Shown: positions 1 through 6,188, counted from the first letter of the stretch. The stretch: DNA of 12,439 bases from an uncultured Eubacteriales bacterium (GCA_948787875.1 CAQFKO010000034.1:1-12439); one strand, 5' to 3'. Numbers and translations: made by a program. Notes: generated from the sequence alone by a model not told the origin.

Positions 1-63
1 AGCTGGGAGAGCATCTGCCTTACAAGCAGAGGGTCATAGGTTCGAGCCCTATAGCCCCCACCA
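1..63 (+). tRNA. tRNA-Val(UAC), 5' truncated by window edge
   Basis: The window opens inside the D-loop. The anticodon stem TCTGC/GCAGA encloses the loop CTTACAA, giving anticodon TAC (valine). The T-arm is ATAGG-TTCGAGC-CCTAT, followed by the 3' acceptor strand AGCCCCC, discriminator A and an encoded CCA. The 5' acceptor and D-stem start lie before base 1. It is the first visible member of a Val-Gly-Cys-Leu tRNA group on the same strand. Confidence 0.95.
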
Positions 64-67
64 AAAT

Positions 68-96
68 ACTCGCAGTAAAATGCGAGTTTTATTTTT
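68..96 (+). terminator. Hairpin with T-rich tail after tRNA-Val
   Basis: A perfect 7-bp stem ACTCGCA/TGCGAGT (68-74 and 81-87) has a six-base loop and is followed by TTTATTTTT, the layout of an intrinsic terminator. The T tract directly touches the first base of tRNA-Gly at 97, so there is no room for a separate Gly promoter downstream of it. It may therefore be a partial terminator or a processing hairpin in a common tRNA precursor. Confidence 0.6.
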
Positions 97-171
97 GCGG
101 GAATAACTCAGTGGTAGAGTGCTGCCTTGCCAAGGCAGATGCCGCGAGTTCGAATCTCGTTTCCCGCTCCA
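97..171 (+). tRNA. tRNA-Gly(GCC)
   Basis: A complete cloverleaf is visible. Acceptor GCGGGAA pairs with TTCCCGC, the D-stem is ACTC/GAGT, and the anticodon stem CTGCC/GGCAG encloses TTGCCAA (anticodon GCC). The T-stem GCGAG/CTCGT encloses TTCGAAT and includes a G-T pair. The discriminator is T, usual for bacterial tRNA-Gly, and CCA is encoded. Confidence 0.97.
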
Positions 172-179
172 AACAAAAG

Positions 180-212
180 TTAAACGGCAAGTATCAATTA
201 CTTGCCGTTTAA
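180..212. terminator. Long perfect hairpin between tRNA-Gly and tRNA-Cys
   Basis: A perfect 14-bp inverted repeat has arms at 180-193 (TTAAACGGCAAGTA) and 199-212 with a five-base loop TCAAT. It is flanked by an A-rich stretch on the left, but only AAC and not a T run follows on the right. It could terminate weakly, or act as a processing or stability structure between the two tRNAs. Symmetry makes it usable from both strands. Confidence 0.5.
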
Positions 213-242
213 ACTAAATCTATCAAAATGAAAAATCATTTT

Positions 243-317
243 GGCGACATAGCCAAGCGGTAAGGCACAGGTCTGCAAAACCTCAATTCCTCGGTTCGAT
301 TCCGAGTGTCGCCTCCA
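243..317 (+). tRNA. tRNA-Cys(GCA)
   Basis: A complete cloverleaf is visible. Acceptor GGCGACA pairs with TGTCGCC, the D-stem is GCC/GGC, and the anticodon arm carries the loop CTGCAAA (anticodon GCA). The T-arm is CTCGG-TTCGATT-CCGAG, the discriminator is T (the tRNA-Cys identity base) and CCA is encoded. A small AAAATGA/TCATTTT hairpin (225-242) sits directly in front of it. Confidence 0.97.
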
Positions 318-320
318 AAT

Positions 321-346
321 AACACACCCTTCATGGTGTGTTTTTT
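321..346 (+). terminator. Intrinsic terminator after tRNA-Cys
   Basis: The stem AACACACC/GGTGTGTT (321-328 and 335-342) has loop CTTCAT, and the T run at 341-346 gives a classic intrinsic terminator. It closes the Val-Gly-Cys set. The stretch from here to 457 is very AT-rich and I see no gene in it. Confidence 0.85.
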
Positions 347-457
347 AATGATTTTAAAAAATATAAATTTAAAAAATTTCACTTAAATATAAAAAATAAT
401 AGGGAATAGTTTTAATAAAAATAAAACATTTAATTAAAAAAATTATCAATAATTCTC

Positions 458-485
458 TTTACAAAAATAAATTTTTGACTATAAT
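458..485 (+). promoter_or_regulatory. Promoter of tRNA-Leu
   Basis: A -35 box TTTACA (458-463), a 16-base spacer and a perfect -10 box TATAAT (480-485) place the transcription start near 492, ten bases before the mature tRNA. Confidence 0.8.
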
Positions 486-501
486 TAAGAATGTTAATTA
501 T

Positions 502-589
502 GCTGATGTGGCGAAATAGGCAGACGCAAGGGACTTAAAATCCCTCGGACCAAAAGTCCGTGCCGGTTCAAGTCCGGCCATCAGCACCA
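502..589 (+). tRNA. tRNA-Leu(UAA)
   Basis: This is an 88-base class II tRNA. Acceptor GCTGATG pairs with CATCAGC. The anticodon arm AGGGA-CTTAAAA-TCCCT gives anticodon TAA, and a long variable arm (CGGAC...GTCCG) is present as expected for Leu. The T-arm is GCCGG-TTCAAGT-CCGGC (its right arm is followed directly by CATCAGC), with discriminator A and encoded CCA. It has its own promoter and terminator and so is a separate unit from the three upstream tRNAs. Confidence 0.97.
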
Positions 590-600
590 TAATATAATTT

Positions 601-629
601 AAAGTGCCAGCATTGCCGGCACTTTTTTT
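601..629 (+). terminator. Intrinsic terminator after tRNA-Leu
   Basis: The stem AAAGTGCC/GGCACTTT (601-608 and 618-625) runs into a seven-base T run ending at 629. Confidence 0.85.
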
Positions 630-654
630 ATTACACAAAAACATCAACTTTTAT

Positions 655-682
655 TTGAAATAATCATAATTATGGTTATAAT
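655..682 (+). promoter_or_regulatory. Promoter of flippase-like gene, predicts leaderless mRNA
   Basis: A -35 box TTGAAA (655-660), a 16-base spacer and a perfect -10 box TATAAT (677-682) are followed by exactly six bases and then the ATG at 689. The predicted +1 is the A of the start codon, so the transcript would have no 5' leader. Confidence 0.7.
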
Positions 683-688
683 TAAAAT

Positions 689-1807
689 ATGCAAACAAAG
701 CTCCAAAGCAAAAAGACCTATATAATAAATGCCGTCATCATTTTGATTGTAACACTTCTCACTGTTTTTTACATGACCAAAAGCGGTATTTTTAAACAGT
801 TAGACAACCTTTCCAAAATCTCTTGGAGCGGAATTTTTTCAATAATTTTAATAATAATCGCATCAATATTGTTTCATAGCTTTGTATATTATAGTTCAAA
901 TAAAGTTTCAGAAGCAAACCTCAGTTTTTCACAGTCAACAAATGCCTATTTGATGGGGCAATTTGGTTCAAGCATAACGCCGCTAAAATCGGGGCATTTT
1001 CCGTTCATTTTTTACTATTACGCAAAAAAGAAAGTACCTTTTGAAAAAAGTCTTAGTATTGTGTGTTTAAATCAGATTGTTTTTTCCATAACCACCATAA
1101 TAACTTATTTGGTAATAATGATTACTTGCTTAATAAAACACACTATAATTACCATTTCGGGAACGGAAATAAATTTGTGGCTTGCCGCACTTGCAGGCTT
1201 TTTGTTTAATTTAGTGGCACTTTTATTAGTAATATTAATGGTTTATTGCAAACCTTTTCACAAACTTATTGTAAAATTTTCGTCTTTTGTTTTGTTTAAG
1301 CTCAAAAAAATTTCTTCCAGACAAGAATACGAATCAGATCACACTCAAAAGATGGAAGTCTACAAAAAACAAATTGATTATATATTTAAGCATCTATACA
1401 AATTTATCTTGCCGATATTGAGCTTTTTTCTATACATAATTTTCTATTGCTCAATTCCATATATAATATATCTAAACTTCACAAATTCAACTTTTATGTT
1501 AAATGATTATTTGTTTTTCTTTTCACTCAATCAAGCAATGACTTATATAACAAATATCATACCGCTTCCGGGGGGAACAGGAGTAGCTGAGTTTAGCTTT
1601 ATAACCATTTTCGGCACGGTTTTTGCAGACTCAATGGTTGGAGCAGCCATGATAATTTGGCGAATTTTAACATATTACAGCTTAATTATTATTGAGTTTA
1701 TTATATTTTTGGCTATAATGACAACATCAAAAAGCAAGAAACAAAACAGTAAAGAGCCTTTCGATAACAGTCAAATAAGTCAAAGCAACAGAGTTCAAAA
1801 TTCTTAA
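689..1807 (+). CDS. Flippase-like LPG-synthase-TM family membrane protein (UPF0104/MprF N-domain-like)
   Basis: This is a 372-residue polytopic inner-membrane protein with hydrophobic segments near residues 11-30, 46-68, 122-149, 163-187, 237-263, 272-292 and 303-345. Two family hallmarks are visible: the ITPLKSG stretch at 96-102 (family form roughly itPsxsGG) and PLPGGTGVAEFSF at 292-304. Relatives are predicted to translocate or bind lipids or glycolipids; MprF proteins carry this fold fused to a lysyl-tRNA-dependent synthase, but no such domain is present here. The C-terminal 27 residues are polar. There is no ribosome binding site before ATG 689, but a -10 box lies exactly six bases upstream, so a leaderless start is likely. 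The next in-frame Met (29) would delete the first membrane segment. dapA follows 62 bases later without a clear terminator. The substrate is unknown. Confidence 0.8.
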   Translation: MQTKLQSKKTYIINAVIILIVTLLTVFYMTKSGIFKQLDNLSKISWSGIFSIILIIIASILFHSFVYYSSNKVSEANLSFSQSTNAYLMGQFGSSITPLKSGHFPFIFYYYAKKKVPFEKSLSIVCLNQIVFSITTIITYLVIMITCLIKHTIITISGTEINLWLAALAGFLFNLVALLLVILMVYCKPFHKLIVKFSSFVLFKLKKISSRQEYESDHTQKMEVYKKQIDYIFKHLYKFILPILSFFLYIIFYCSIPYIIYLNFTNSTFMLNDYLFFFSLNQAMTYITNIIPLPGGTGVAEFSFITIFGTVFADSMVGAAMIIWRILTYYSLIIIEFIIFLAIMTTSKSKKQNSKEPFDNSQISQSNRVQNS

Positions 1808-1869
1808 TTTTAATAAAATTAGTTCAAGATAGCCAATCCTTTCATACTATAAAAAAGGAGGCTATAACA

Positions 1870-2736
1870 ATGATTTTCGAAGGTTCTTGCACCGCACTTA
1901 TTACGCCCTTTGACAAAAACGGAGATGTAAACTACTACTCACTGAAAAACTTAATAAACTTTCAAATCGCAAATGGAACAAAAGCGATATGTATTCTTGG
2001 AACAACGGGCGAATCCGCCACAATTAATGACGAAGAAAGAACCAAAATCATAAAATTTTGCGTGTGCTTTATAGGTTCAAGAGTTCCGCTAATAGTGGGA
2101 ACGGGTTCAAATTCCACTCAAAAAGCAATTTGTTACACAAAGCAAGCGGAAGAACTCGGAGCTGATGCAGTGCTAATTGTTTCGCCATACTACAATAAAT
2201 GCAGTCAAGAAGGATTAATATCGCACTACAAAAATATAGCTGGCAATACAAAATTGCCGATTATTTTATATAATGTTCCGTCAAGAACGGGAGTAAATAT
2301 TTTGCCAAAAACCGTAAAAAAACTTTCTAAAATAAAAAACATTGTGGCAATAAAAGAGGCAAGCGGAAACATGGCTCAAATATCCGAATTACTGAATATC
2401 TTGCCACAAAATTTTGCACTATACAGCGGAGACGATATGTTGACACTTCCGCTTTATGCAATGGGGGCAAAAGGCGTAATTTCGGTGACGGCAAATTGCT
2501 ATCCCGAACAGATATTCAAACTATGCGAATTTTGCAAAAATCAAGACTACTTTAATGCAAAATTAATAAGTGACAGACTTTTTAAAATAAACCAAGCATT
2601 ATTTTTAGATGTAAATCCTATCTGTATAAAATATTTTATGAACTTAATAAACTTTAATGTCGGCAAACCGAGATTGCCACTTACTGAGCCAAGTTCAGAA
2701 ATAATAAAAAAATTAAAGGAGCTTTCAAATGAATAA
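1870..2736 (+). CDS. dapA: 4-hydroxy-tetrahydrodipicolinate synthase
   Basis: This cytosolic enzyme condenses pyruvate with aspartate-semialdehyde, the first committed step of diaminopimelate/lysine synthesis. The 288-residue length matches the family. The N-terminal TIM-barrel strand reads GSCTALITPF. LGTTGE at 43-48 supplies the Thr pair (45-46), SPYYNK is at 105-110, and YNVPSRTG at 134-141 supplies the catalytic Tyr134 and substrate-binding Arg139. Schiff-base Lys162 lies in IKEAS. All positions match the E. coli enzyme with a one-residue offset. An AGGAGG ribosome binding site (ending about nine bases before ATG) fixes the start. The stop codon overlaps the ddh start by 8 bp (ATGAATAA), so the two are translationally coupled. 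dapB, which supplies the Ddh substrate, is not in the window. Confidence 0.97.
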   Translation: MIFEGSCTALITPFDKNGDVNYYSLKNLINFQIANGTKAICILGTTGESATINDEERTKIIKFCVCFIGSRVPLIVGTGSNSTQKAICYTKQAEELGADAVLIVSPYYNKCSQEGLISHYKNIAGNTKLPIILYNVPSRTGVNILPKTVKKLSKIKNIVAIKEASGNMAQISELLNILPQNFALYSGDDMLTLPLYAMGAKGVISVTANCYPEQIFKLCEFCKNQDYFNAKLISDRLFKINQALFLDVNPICIKYFMNLINFNVGKPRLPLTEPSSEIIKKLKELSNE

Positions 2737-3691
2737 AATAAATGTGGGAATAGTAGGTTATGGAAATTTGGGAAAAGCTGCGGAACAAGCTGTTTTGGCA
2801 AACAAAAATTTTAACTTGGTAGCAATTTTTTCAAGAAGATTGGTTTGTTCCAAATTCAACACAAAAGTCGAACCTTATAACAGTTTCACCGATTATGTTA
2901 CAAAAATAGATGTAATGCTTCTTTGCGGTGGCTCAAAATCGGATTTGGAAATTCAAACGCCCGAAATTGCCGAATATTTTGATGTTATAAACACTTTCGA
3001 CACTCACAAAAAAATTCCGACCGAGTTCAACAAACTCAATGAAATAGCAAAAAAATCAAAGCACAGAATAATAATGTCTTGCGGTTGGGACCCGGGAATA
3101 TTCAGCTTAATAAGAGCAATGTTTATGGCGCTGTCAAACAATAACCCAATAACCTTTTGGGGCAAAGGAATAAGCATGGGGCATAGCGACGCAATAAGAC
3201 GAATCAGCGGAGTAGACGACGCAGTGCAATTTACCGTTCCAAACAAAGAAGCCATAAAAAGAGCAAAGTCAGGAACTTTGCCGGAAGATATGCCAAGGCA
3301 TTTCAGGGAATGTTATGTTGTTTGCAAACCAAAAGATTCAGCAAGAATAGAAAACGAAATAAAAAATATTCCAAACTATTTTAAGGGTCAGCCAACAACG
3401 GTCAGCTTTGTTGACCAAAACCACTTGCTTAAACTAAAAAGCAAAATGCTACATAGGGGAGAGGTTATTTCAAGTTTCAAAACCGCAGGCGATTCAAAGT
3501 GCAAACTTAACTTTTCAGTTTATATGGACAGCAATCCCAATTTTACGGCGTGCATTATGACCACATACATAAATGCAATAGCAAACTTAAAAGAAAATAA
3601 GGTTACGGGAGCATTTACAAACTTGGATATTCCCGTAAGTTATTTGTTTCCAAGCAAATACAAAGAAACACTTTTAAAAACTCTTTGCTGA
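2729..3691 (+). CDS. ddh: meso-diaminopimelate D-dehydrogenase
   Basis: This cytosolic NADP-dependent enzyme makes meso-diaminopimelate from tetrahydrodipicolinate and ammonia in one step, bypassing the succinyl/acetyl and aminotransferase routes. At 320 residues it has family length. The Rossmann motif VGIVGYGNLG (residues 6-15) is followed by the SRR nucleotide-phosphate region (35-37) and CGGSK (66-70). NTFDTH (88-93), CGWDPG (118-123) and GHSDAIRR (151-158) are family-specific, as is the closing NPNFTA (269-274). In my recollection many members read SQGHSD where this one has SMGHSD, a possible subtype difference. AAGGAG lies inside the end of dapA, and the ATG overlaps the dapA stop. A bidirectional terminator follows. 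Product is used for peptidoglycan cross-links and, through LysA, lysine. Confidence 0.95.
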   Translation: MNKINVGIVGYGNLGKAAEQAVLANKNFNLVAIFSRRLVCSKFNTKVEPYNSFTDYVTKIDVMLLCGGSKSDLEIQTPEIAEYFDVINTFDTHKKIPTEFNKLNEIAKKSKHRIIMSCGWDPGIFSLIRAMFMALSNNNPITFWGKGISMGHSDAIRRISGVDDAVQFTVPNKEAIKRAKSGTLPEDMPRHFRECYVVCKPKDSARIENEIKNIPNYFKGQPTTVSFVDQNHLLKLKSKMLHRGEVISSFKTAGDSKCKLNFSVYMDSNPNFTACIMTTYINAIANLKENKVTGAFTNLDIPVSYLFPSKYKETLLKTLC

Positions 3692-3704
3692 AAATTTAGC
3701 ACAT

Positions 3705-3738
3705 AAAAAAAGGTATAGAACAAGTCTATACCTTTTTT
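3705..3738. terminator. Bidirectional terminator between ddh and a convergent small gene
   Basis: A 14-bp stem has arms at 3706-3719 (A tract then GGTATAGA) and 3725-3738 (TCTATACC then T tract) with loop ACAAG. A run on the left and T run on the right make it work for both convergent genes. Confidence 0.9.
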
Positions 3739-3749
3739 CAGCCTACGAA

Positions 3750-3983
3750 TTAAGCAAGAACGGTTGGTTTTTTCCAAACAATAGTGCAGATAAGGTCAAC
3801 AAGCCACAAAATAGAAGCGCCAAGGAAAATCCAAAGAATACCGGCAATAAGCATCAAAGTATTTTTGGTGTCTGCACCTTTGCAAATTCTGTAAATTGCC
3901 CAAGCAATATTAAGAACCGGCAAACAAAGAACGAGTTTTAAAATCCAAGGCATGTCATCAAAAGCTTTTACTACATCTTTCAT
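3750..3983 (-). CDS. Small TM2-like membrane protein (77 aa)
   Basis: This small integral membrane protein has two hydrophobic segments, about residues 13-33 and 43-70, and a Lys-containing C-terminus. The core AIYRICKG (29-36) and ILWLVDL (58-64) resembles the TM2-domain pattern, in which a Gly-containing turn precedes a second helix ending in IWWLxD. It shares AxxRxxxG and IxWxxDLxxxIxxKK with the divergent 74-residue gene at 4174, so the two look like paralogues with a six-residue indel between the motifs. AAAGGAG at 3991-3997 (minus strand) fixes the start. I could not find a convincing promoter. No function is assigned; TM2-domain assignment is from pattern only. Confidence 0.75.
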   Translation of the reverse strand: MKDVVKAFDDMPWILKLVLCLPVLNIAWAIYRICKGADTKNTLMLIAGILWIFLGASILWLVDLICTIVWKKPTVLA

Positions 3984-4113
3984 TTTACTTTCTCCTTTCT
4001 AATAAATCATATTCCTTTAAAAACAGGTTTAGAATTATTTTGTGCTTTTTTATAAATAAAAATTTATAACTTAAAAATAAATATATAAAATTTGAATATT
4101 ATAACATATTTTG

Positions 4114-4142
4114 TTGATTTTATAAAAATTATAATTTATAAT
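4114..4142 (+). promoter_or_regulatory. Promoter of 74-aa membrane protein gene
   Basis: A -35 box TTGATT (4114-4119), a 17-base spacer and a perfect -10 box TATAAT (4137-4142) predict a start near 4149 and a 25-base leader with a TGGAGG ribosome binding site. Confidence 0.75.
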
Positions 4143-4173
4143 CAAAGTAGAAATTTCAAATGGAGGAAAAAGT

Positions 4174-4398
4174 ATGGCAAAAAGTAAATCTGATTACTTT
4201 GGTTTAAGCTACATTGTAAGCCTTATCTTAGCAATCTTTCCTGTAACTGCATGGCTCTGCGGTGCTGTAACAAGATTCTTGGAAGGTAAAATTATTGCCG
4301 GTCTTATCAGACTTATTTTCGGTTTCACAATTGTTTGGATTTGCGATCTTGTTCTTATGATTTTAAGAAAGAAGATTTTAAGATTGCTCAATGTTTAA
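4174..4398 (+). CDS. Small TM2-like membrane protein (74 aa)
   Basis: This small integral membrane protein has a charged N-terminus (residues 1-9), a first hydrophobic segment at about 11-32, a short loop RFLEGK (34-39) and a second segment at about 40-64, ending in RKK. The pattern AVTRFLEG (31-38) plus IVWICDL (53-59) fits a degenerate TM2 domain and matches the divergent neighbour at 3750-3983 (IxWxxDLxxxIxxKK aligns without gaps, 7 of 15 identical). The ribosome binding site TGGAGG is eight bases before ATG. It has its own promoter, and a bidirectional terminator follows. Function unknown; the pair arrangement suggests the two proteins may be co-expressed or interact, which is inference. 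Confidence 0.8.
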   Translation: MAKSKSDYFGLSYIVSLILAIFPVTAWLCGAVTRFLEGKIIAGLIRLIFGFTIVWICDLVLMILRKKILRLLNV

Positions 4399-4438
4399 AC
4401 CAAAATAATTTTTAGACAGTTTCATTTAACAAACTATC

Positions 4439-4483
4439 AAAAAAAGCATATAACCAAATTTGTTTGATTATATGCTTTTTTTT
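4439..4483. terminator. Bidirectional terminator at a convergent junction
   Basis: The left arm is an A run followed by GCATATAA (4439-4453). It pairs with TTATATGC and a run of eight Ts (4468-4483). The 14-base apical part can form a further four-pair CAAA/TTTG hairpin. It serves the 74-aa gene on plus and the E2-like gene on minus. Confidence 0.9.
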
Positions 4484-4505
4484 ATAAAAATCTTTTAAAC
4501 AAAAA

Positions 4506-5423
4506 TTAATTTTTGTTTTTTGCTTTTTTCTTTTCTTCCTTTTTCAATCTTTTTTGTTCTTTTTTGCTAAGAGGCAGGGGGTTGATTTCAAAATTTTCTT
4601 TTAATGCATCAACATCTGTCAAATAATTTTTAATTCGTTTAATGCTTCGTGCGTAATAAAGCCCGTCACAAATTCGCTCGTCAATTGTTATTCCTATTTG
4701 CAAAATTTTTGCATTATGTGTGCCGTCACCGTCTTTGTTTGCAACAGGTTTAACAACTTCTTTTCCAAGACCGGCAAACATTCCAACCGTTCCAAAATCA
4801 TAAAGATGGTGAAAAACATATTCGGTAGAAATGCTTTTCATATTGGTAAAATAACAGCTGGCATGAAACGGACTGAGTTTAATAAGTTTTTTTGGAATCA
4901 TTCCGTGTCTGTCCAAAAACATAACAAACTTAACTGCAAGTTTAAGAATAAAAGGAGGGAGCCTCATCAACAGTTTTGCGGTTTTATCTGTGCTATTGAC
5001 TTTGTCAGTGCCTTTATTGCTTTTAATAGCGCTGTCAATTTTTTCTTTAACTTGATAAATATTCTCCGAACCGTCAAATTCAAGTTTTATTGTTGTTTCG
5101 TCAGCACCGTCTCTTAGCGACTTTTTTACGGTCAAAGAAATAGAAATTCCTTTTCTGTCATAAATTCTTGTATTCATTGTAAAGCGGTTTAGTTCAGGTC
5201 TTTCCGCATACATTCTAACAACCGCAGCCATGGCAATATCCATATAAGAAAAACTTATGCCGTTTTTTCGTTCCTGAGCAATAAATTTATCCAACCCCTC
5301 ACAATCCACTTCAAGCAAATAATTAACCATTGCGTCATAACGATATTTCATTATTGCACTTGTAATTCTAAGCATTGGGTCGCCACCCTTAACCAAAACA
5401 CCGTCACTGCGTCTACCAAACAT
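4506..5423 (-). CDS. 2-oxoacid dehydrogenase E2/CAT-fold acyltransferase-like protein, catalytic His replaced
   Basis: The 305 residues match the catalytic (PF00198-type) domain of dihydrolipoamide acyltransferases or the chloramphenicol acetyltransferase fold. Residues 57-100 cover the SFSYMDIAMAAVVRM helix and NRFTMNTRIY strand; GTVGMFAGLGK (211-221) and ITIDERICDGLYYAR (245-259) follow. The usual active-site motif HxxxDG appears as ERICDG: Glu249 sits where the catalytic His is expected, while Asp253-Gly254 remain. There is no lipoyl or peripheral-subunit-binding domain and no E1/E3 neighbour, so an orthodox dehydrogenase-complex role is unlikely. The tail 286-305 is almost all Lys/Glu/Arg. 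TAGGAG precedes the ATG and a good promoter lies upstream. It could be a CoA-binding or structural homologue. Confidence 0.8.
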   Translation of the reverse strand: MFGRRSDGVLVKGGDPMLRITSAIMKYRYDAMVNYLLEVDCEGLDKFIAQERKNGISFSYMDIAMAAVVRMYAERPELNRFTMNTRIYDRKGISISLTVKKSLRDGADETTIKLEFDGSENIYQVKEKIDSAIKSNKGTDKVNSTDKTAKLLMRLPPFILKLAVKFVMFLDRHGMIPKKLIKLSPFHASCYFTNMKSISTEYVFHHLYDFGTVGMFAGLGKEVVKPVANKDGDGTHNAKILQIGITIDERICDGLYYARSIKRIKNYLTDVDALKENFEINPLPLSKKEQKRLKKEEKKKAKNKN

Positions 5424-5454
5424 ACAAAACTCCTAACATTAAATCTCTTTTATA

Positions 5455-5483
5455 AATTTAACACAAAGCATGAATATTGTCAA
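5455..5483 (-). promoter_or_regulatory. Promoter of the E2-like gene
   Basis: On the minus strand a perfect -35 box TTGACA (5483-5478), a 17-base spacer and TAAATT (5460-5455) with an extended TGT just upstream predict a start near 5448 and a 25-base leader. Confidence 0.7.
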
Positions 5484-5531
5484 ATATTAAATTATTTAAT
5501 AGTTTTATGAAAAAAACATAAATACTTATAT

Positions 5532-5560
5532 TTGACTTAGATAAAAAAATTTGTAATAAT
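5532..5560 (+). promoter_or_regulatory. Promoter of GtrA-like gene, predicts leaderless mRNA
   Basis: A -35 box TTGACT (5532-5537), a 17-base spacer and AATAAT (5555-5560) with extended TG at 5552-5553 form a strong promoter. Exactly six bases separate the -10 box from the ATG at 5567, so the predicted +1 is the start codon. Confidence 0.65.
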
Positions 5561-5566
5561 ATTGTC

Positions 5567-6064
5567 ATGGAACAAATTTCAAACGAACAAAACACACAAA
5601 ATAATTTAACAGAAAATAATATTATTGAAGAAAAGCTAAGTAAAAAGCAACAATTTTTTCAGTTCTTAAAATTTTTGGGGTTTTCGCTGTCGGCAGGTTT
5701 AATTCAAATTTTGTCATTTGAATTATTATATCACATAATAAAATGGGATTCTTGGTGGGCAACATATTTAATAAGCGTTGTGTTATCGGTTATTTGGAAC
5801 TTCACTTTTAACCGAAAATTCACCTTCAAATCAGCCAGCAATATAACCGTGTCAATGATATTGGCGTTACTTTTTTATGTTCCGTTCATACCGCTTTCGG
5901 TTTTTGGAGGAAATGCCTTAGAGCAAATAGGGTGGAATGGCACACTTGTGACCCTTATTATGATGGTTATAAATTTTGTAACCGAATTTATTTGGGATAA
6001 ACTTGTTGTTTTTAATGACAAAGTTGTGTCAAAACTCACAAAATTAGACAAAGCAAAACAATAA
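5567..6064 (+). CDS. GtrA-family membrane protein
   Basis: This 165-residue protein has a polar 28-residue N-terminus followed by four hydrophobic segments (about 34-58, 63-80, 94-114 and 125-145), the GtrA layout. The family signature after the second helix, (N)RKFTF, is at 82-87, and a related basic/hydrophobic end DKLVVF closes the fourth helix at 144-149. GtrA proteins are thought to move polyprenyl-linked sugars or otherwise serve cell-surface polysaccharide synthesis; no glycosyltransferase partner is adjacent here. No ribosome binding site is visible, and the -10 box lies six bases before ATG, so a leaderless transcript is likely. The next Met is residue 97, inside helix three, so a later start is implausible. 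Its own terminator follows. Confidence 0.85.
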   Translation: MEQISNEQNTQNNLTENNIIEEKLSKKQQFFQFLKFLGFSLSAGLIQILSFELLYHIIKWDSWWATYLISVVLSVIWNFTFNRKFTFKSASNITVSMILALLFYVPFIPLSVFGGNALEQIGWNGTLVTLIMMVINFVTEFIWDKLVVFNDKVVSKLTKLDKAKQ

Positions 6065-6087
6065 ATTTTATTAAATAAATAATATTT

Positions 6088-6115
6088 AAAAACTCGCAAT
6101 TAGGCGAGTTTTTTT
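6088..6115 (+). terminator. Intrinsic terminator after GtrA-like gene
   Basis: The stem AAAAACTCGC/GCGAGTTTTT (6088-6097 and 6104-6113) has loop AATTAG and seven Ts. Its core ACTCGC/GCGAGT is the same as in the hairpin after tRNA-Val. Confidence 0.9.
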
Positions 6116-6159
6116 GTTTTTATAAAATTATTATAATTTTAATAAAAATTTTCAATTGA

Positions 6160-6188
6160 TTGATTTTTTTTTGATGTTGATATATAAT
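6160..6188 (+). promoter_or_regulatory. Promoter of the alaS-proS operon
   Basis: A -35 box TTGATT (6160-6165), a 17-base spacer and TATAAT (6183-6188) predict a start near 6195. The leader is then only 26 bases, which rules out a T-box leader for this synthetase operon. Confidence 0.75.

Noticed and set aside
318..457. A small gene or RNA in the AT-rich stretch between tRNA-Cys and tRNA-Leu
   Set aside because: Beyond the terminator and the Leu promoter I find only AT-rich sequence without start signals, ribosome binding site or structure.
1..629. tRNA group as an integration hotspot with attachment repeats
   Set aside because: No duplicated tRNA 3' end was seen near the recombinase or elsewhere in the window, and no mobile-element genes are present.
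1808..1869. A lysine riboswitch before dapA
   Set aside because: The gap is 62 bases, far shorter than the L-box aptamer, and contains no matching structure.
4698..5117. A 139-codon open frame on the plus strand opposite the E2-like gene
   Set aside because: It has no ribosome binding site and a composition rich in Phe, Asn and Cys typical of an antisense shadow; the minus-strand gene has a promoter and matches a known fold.
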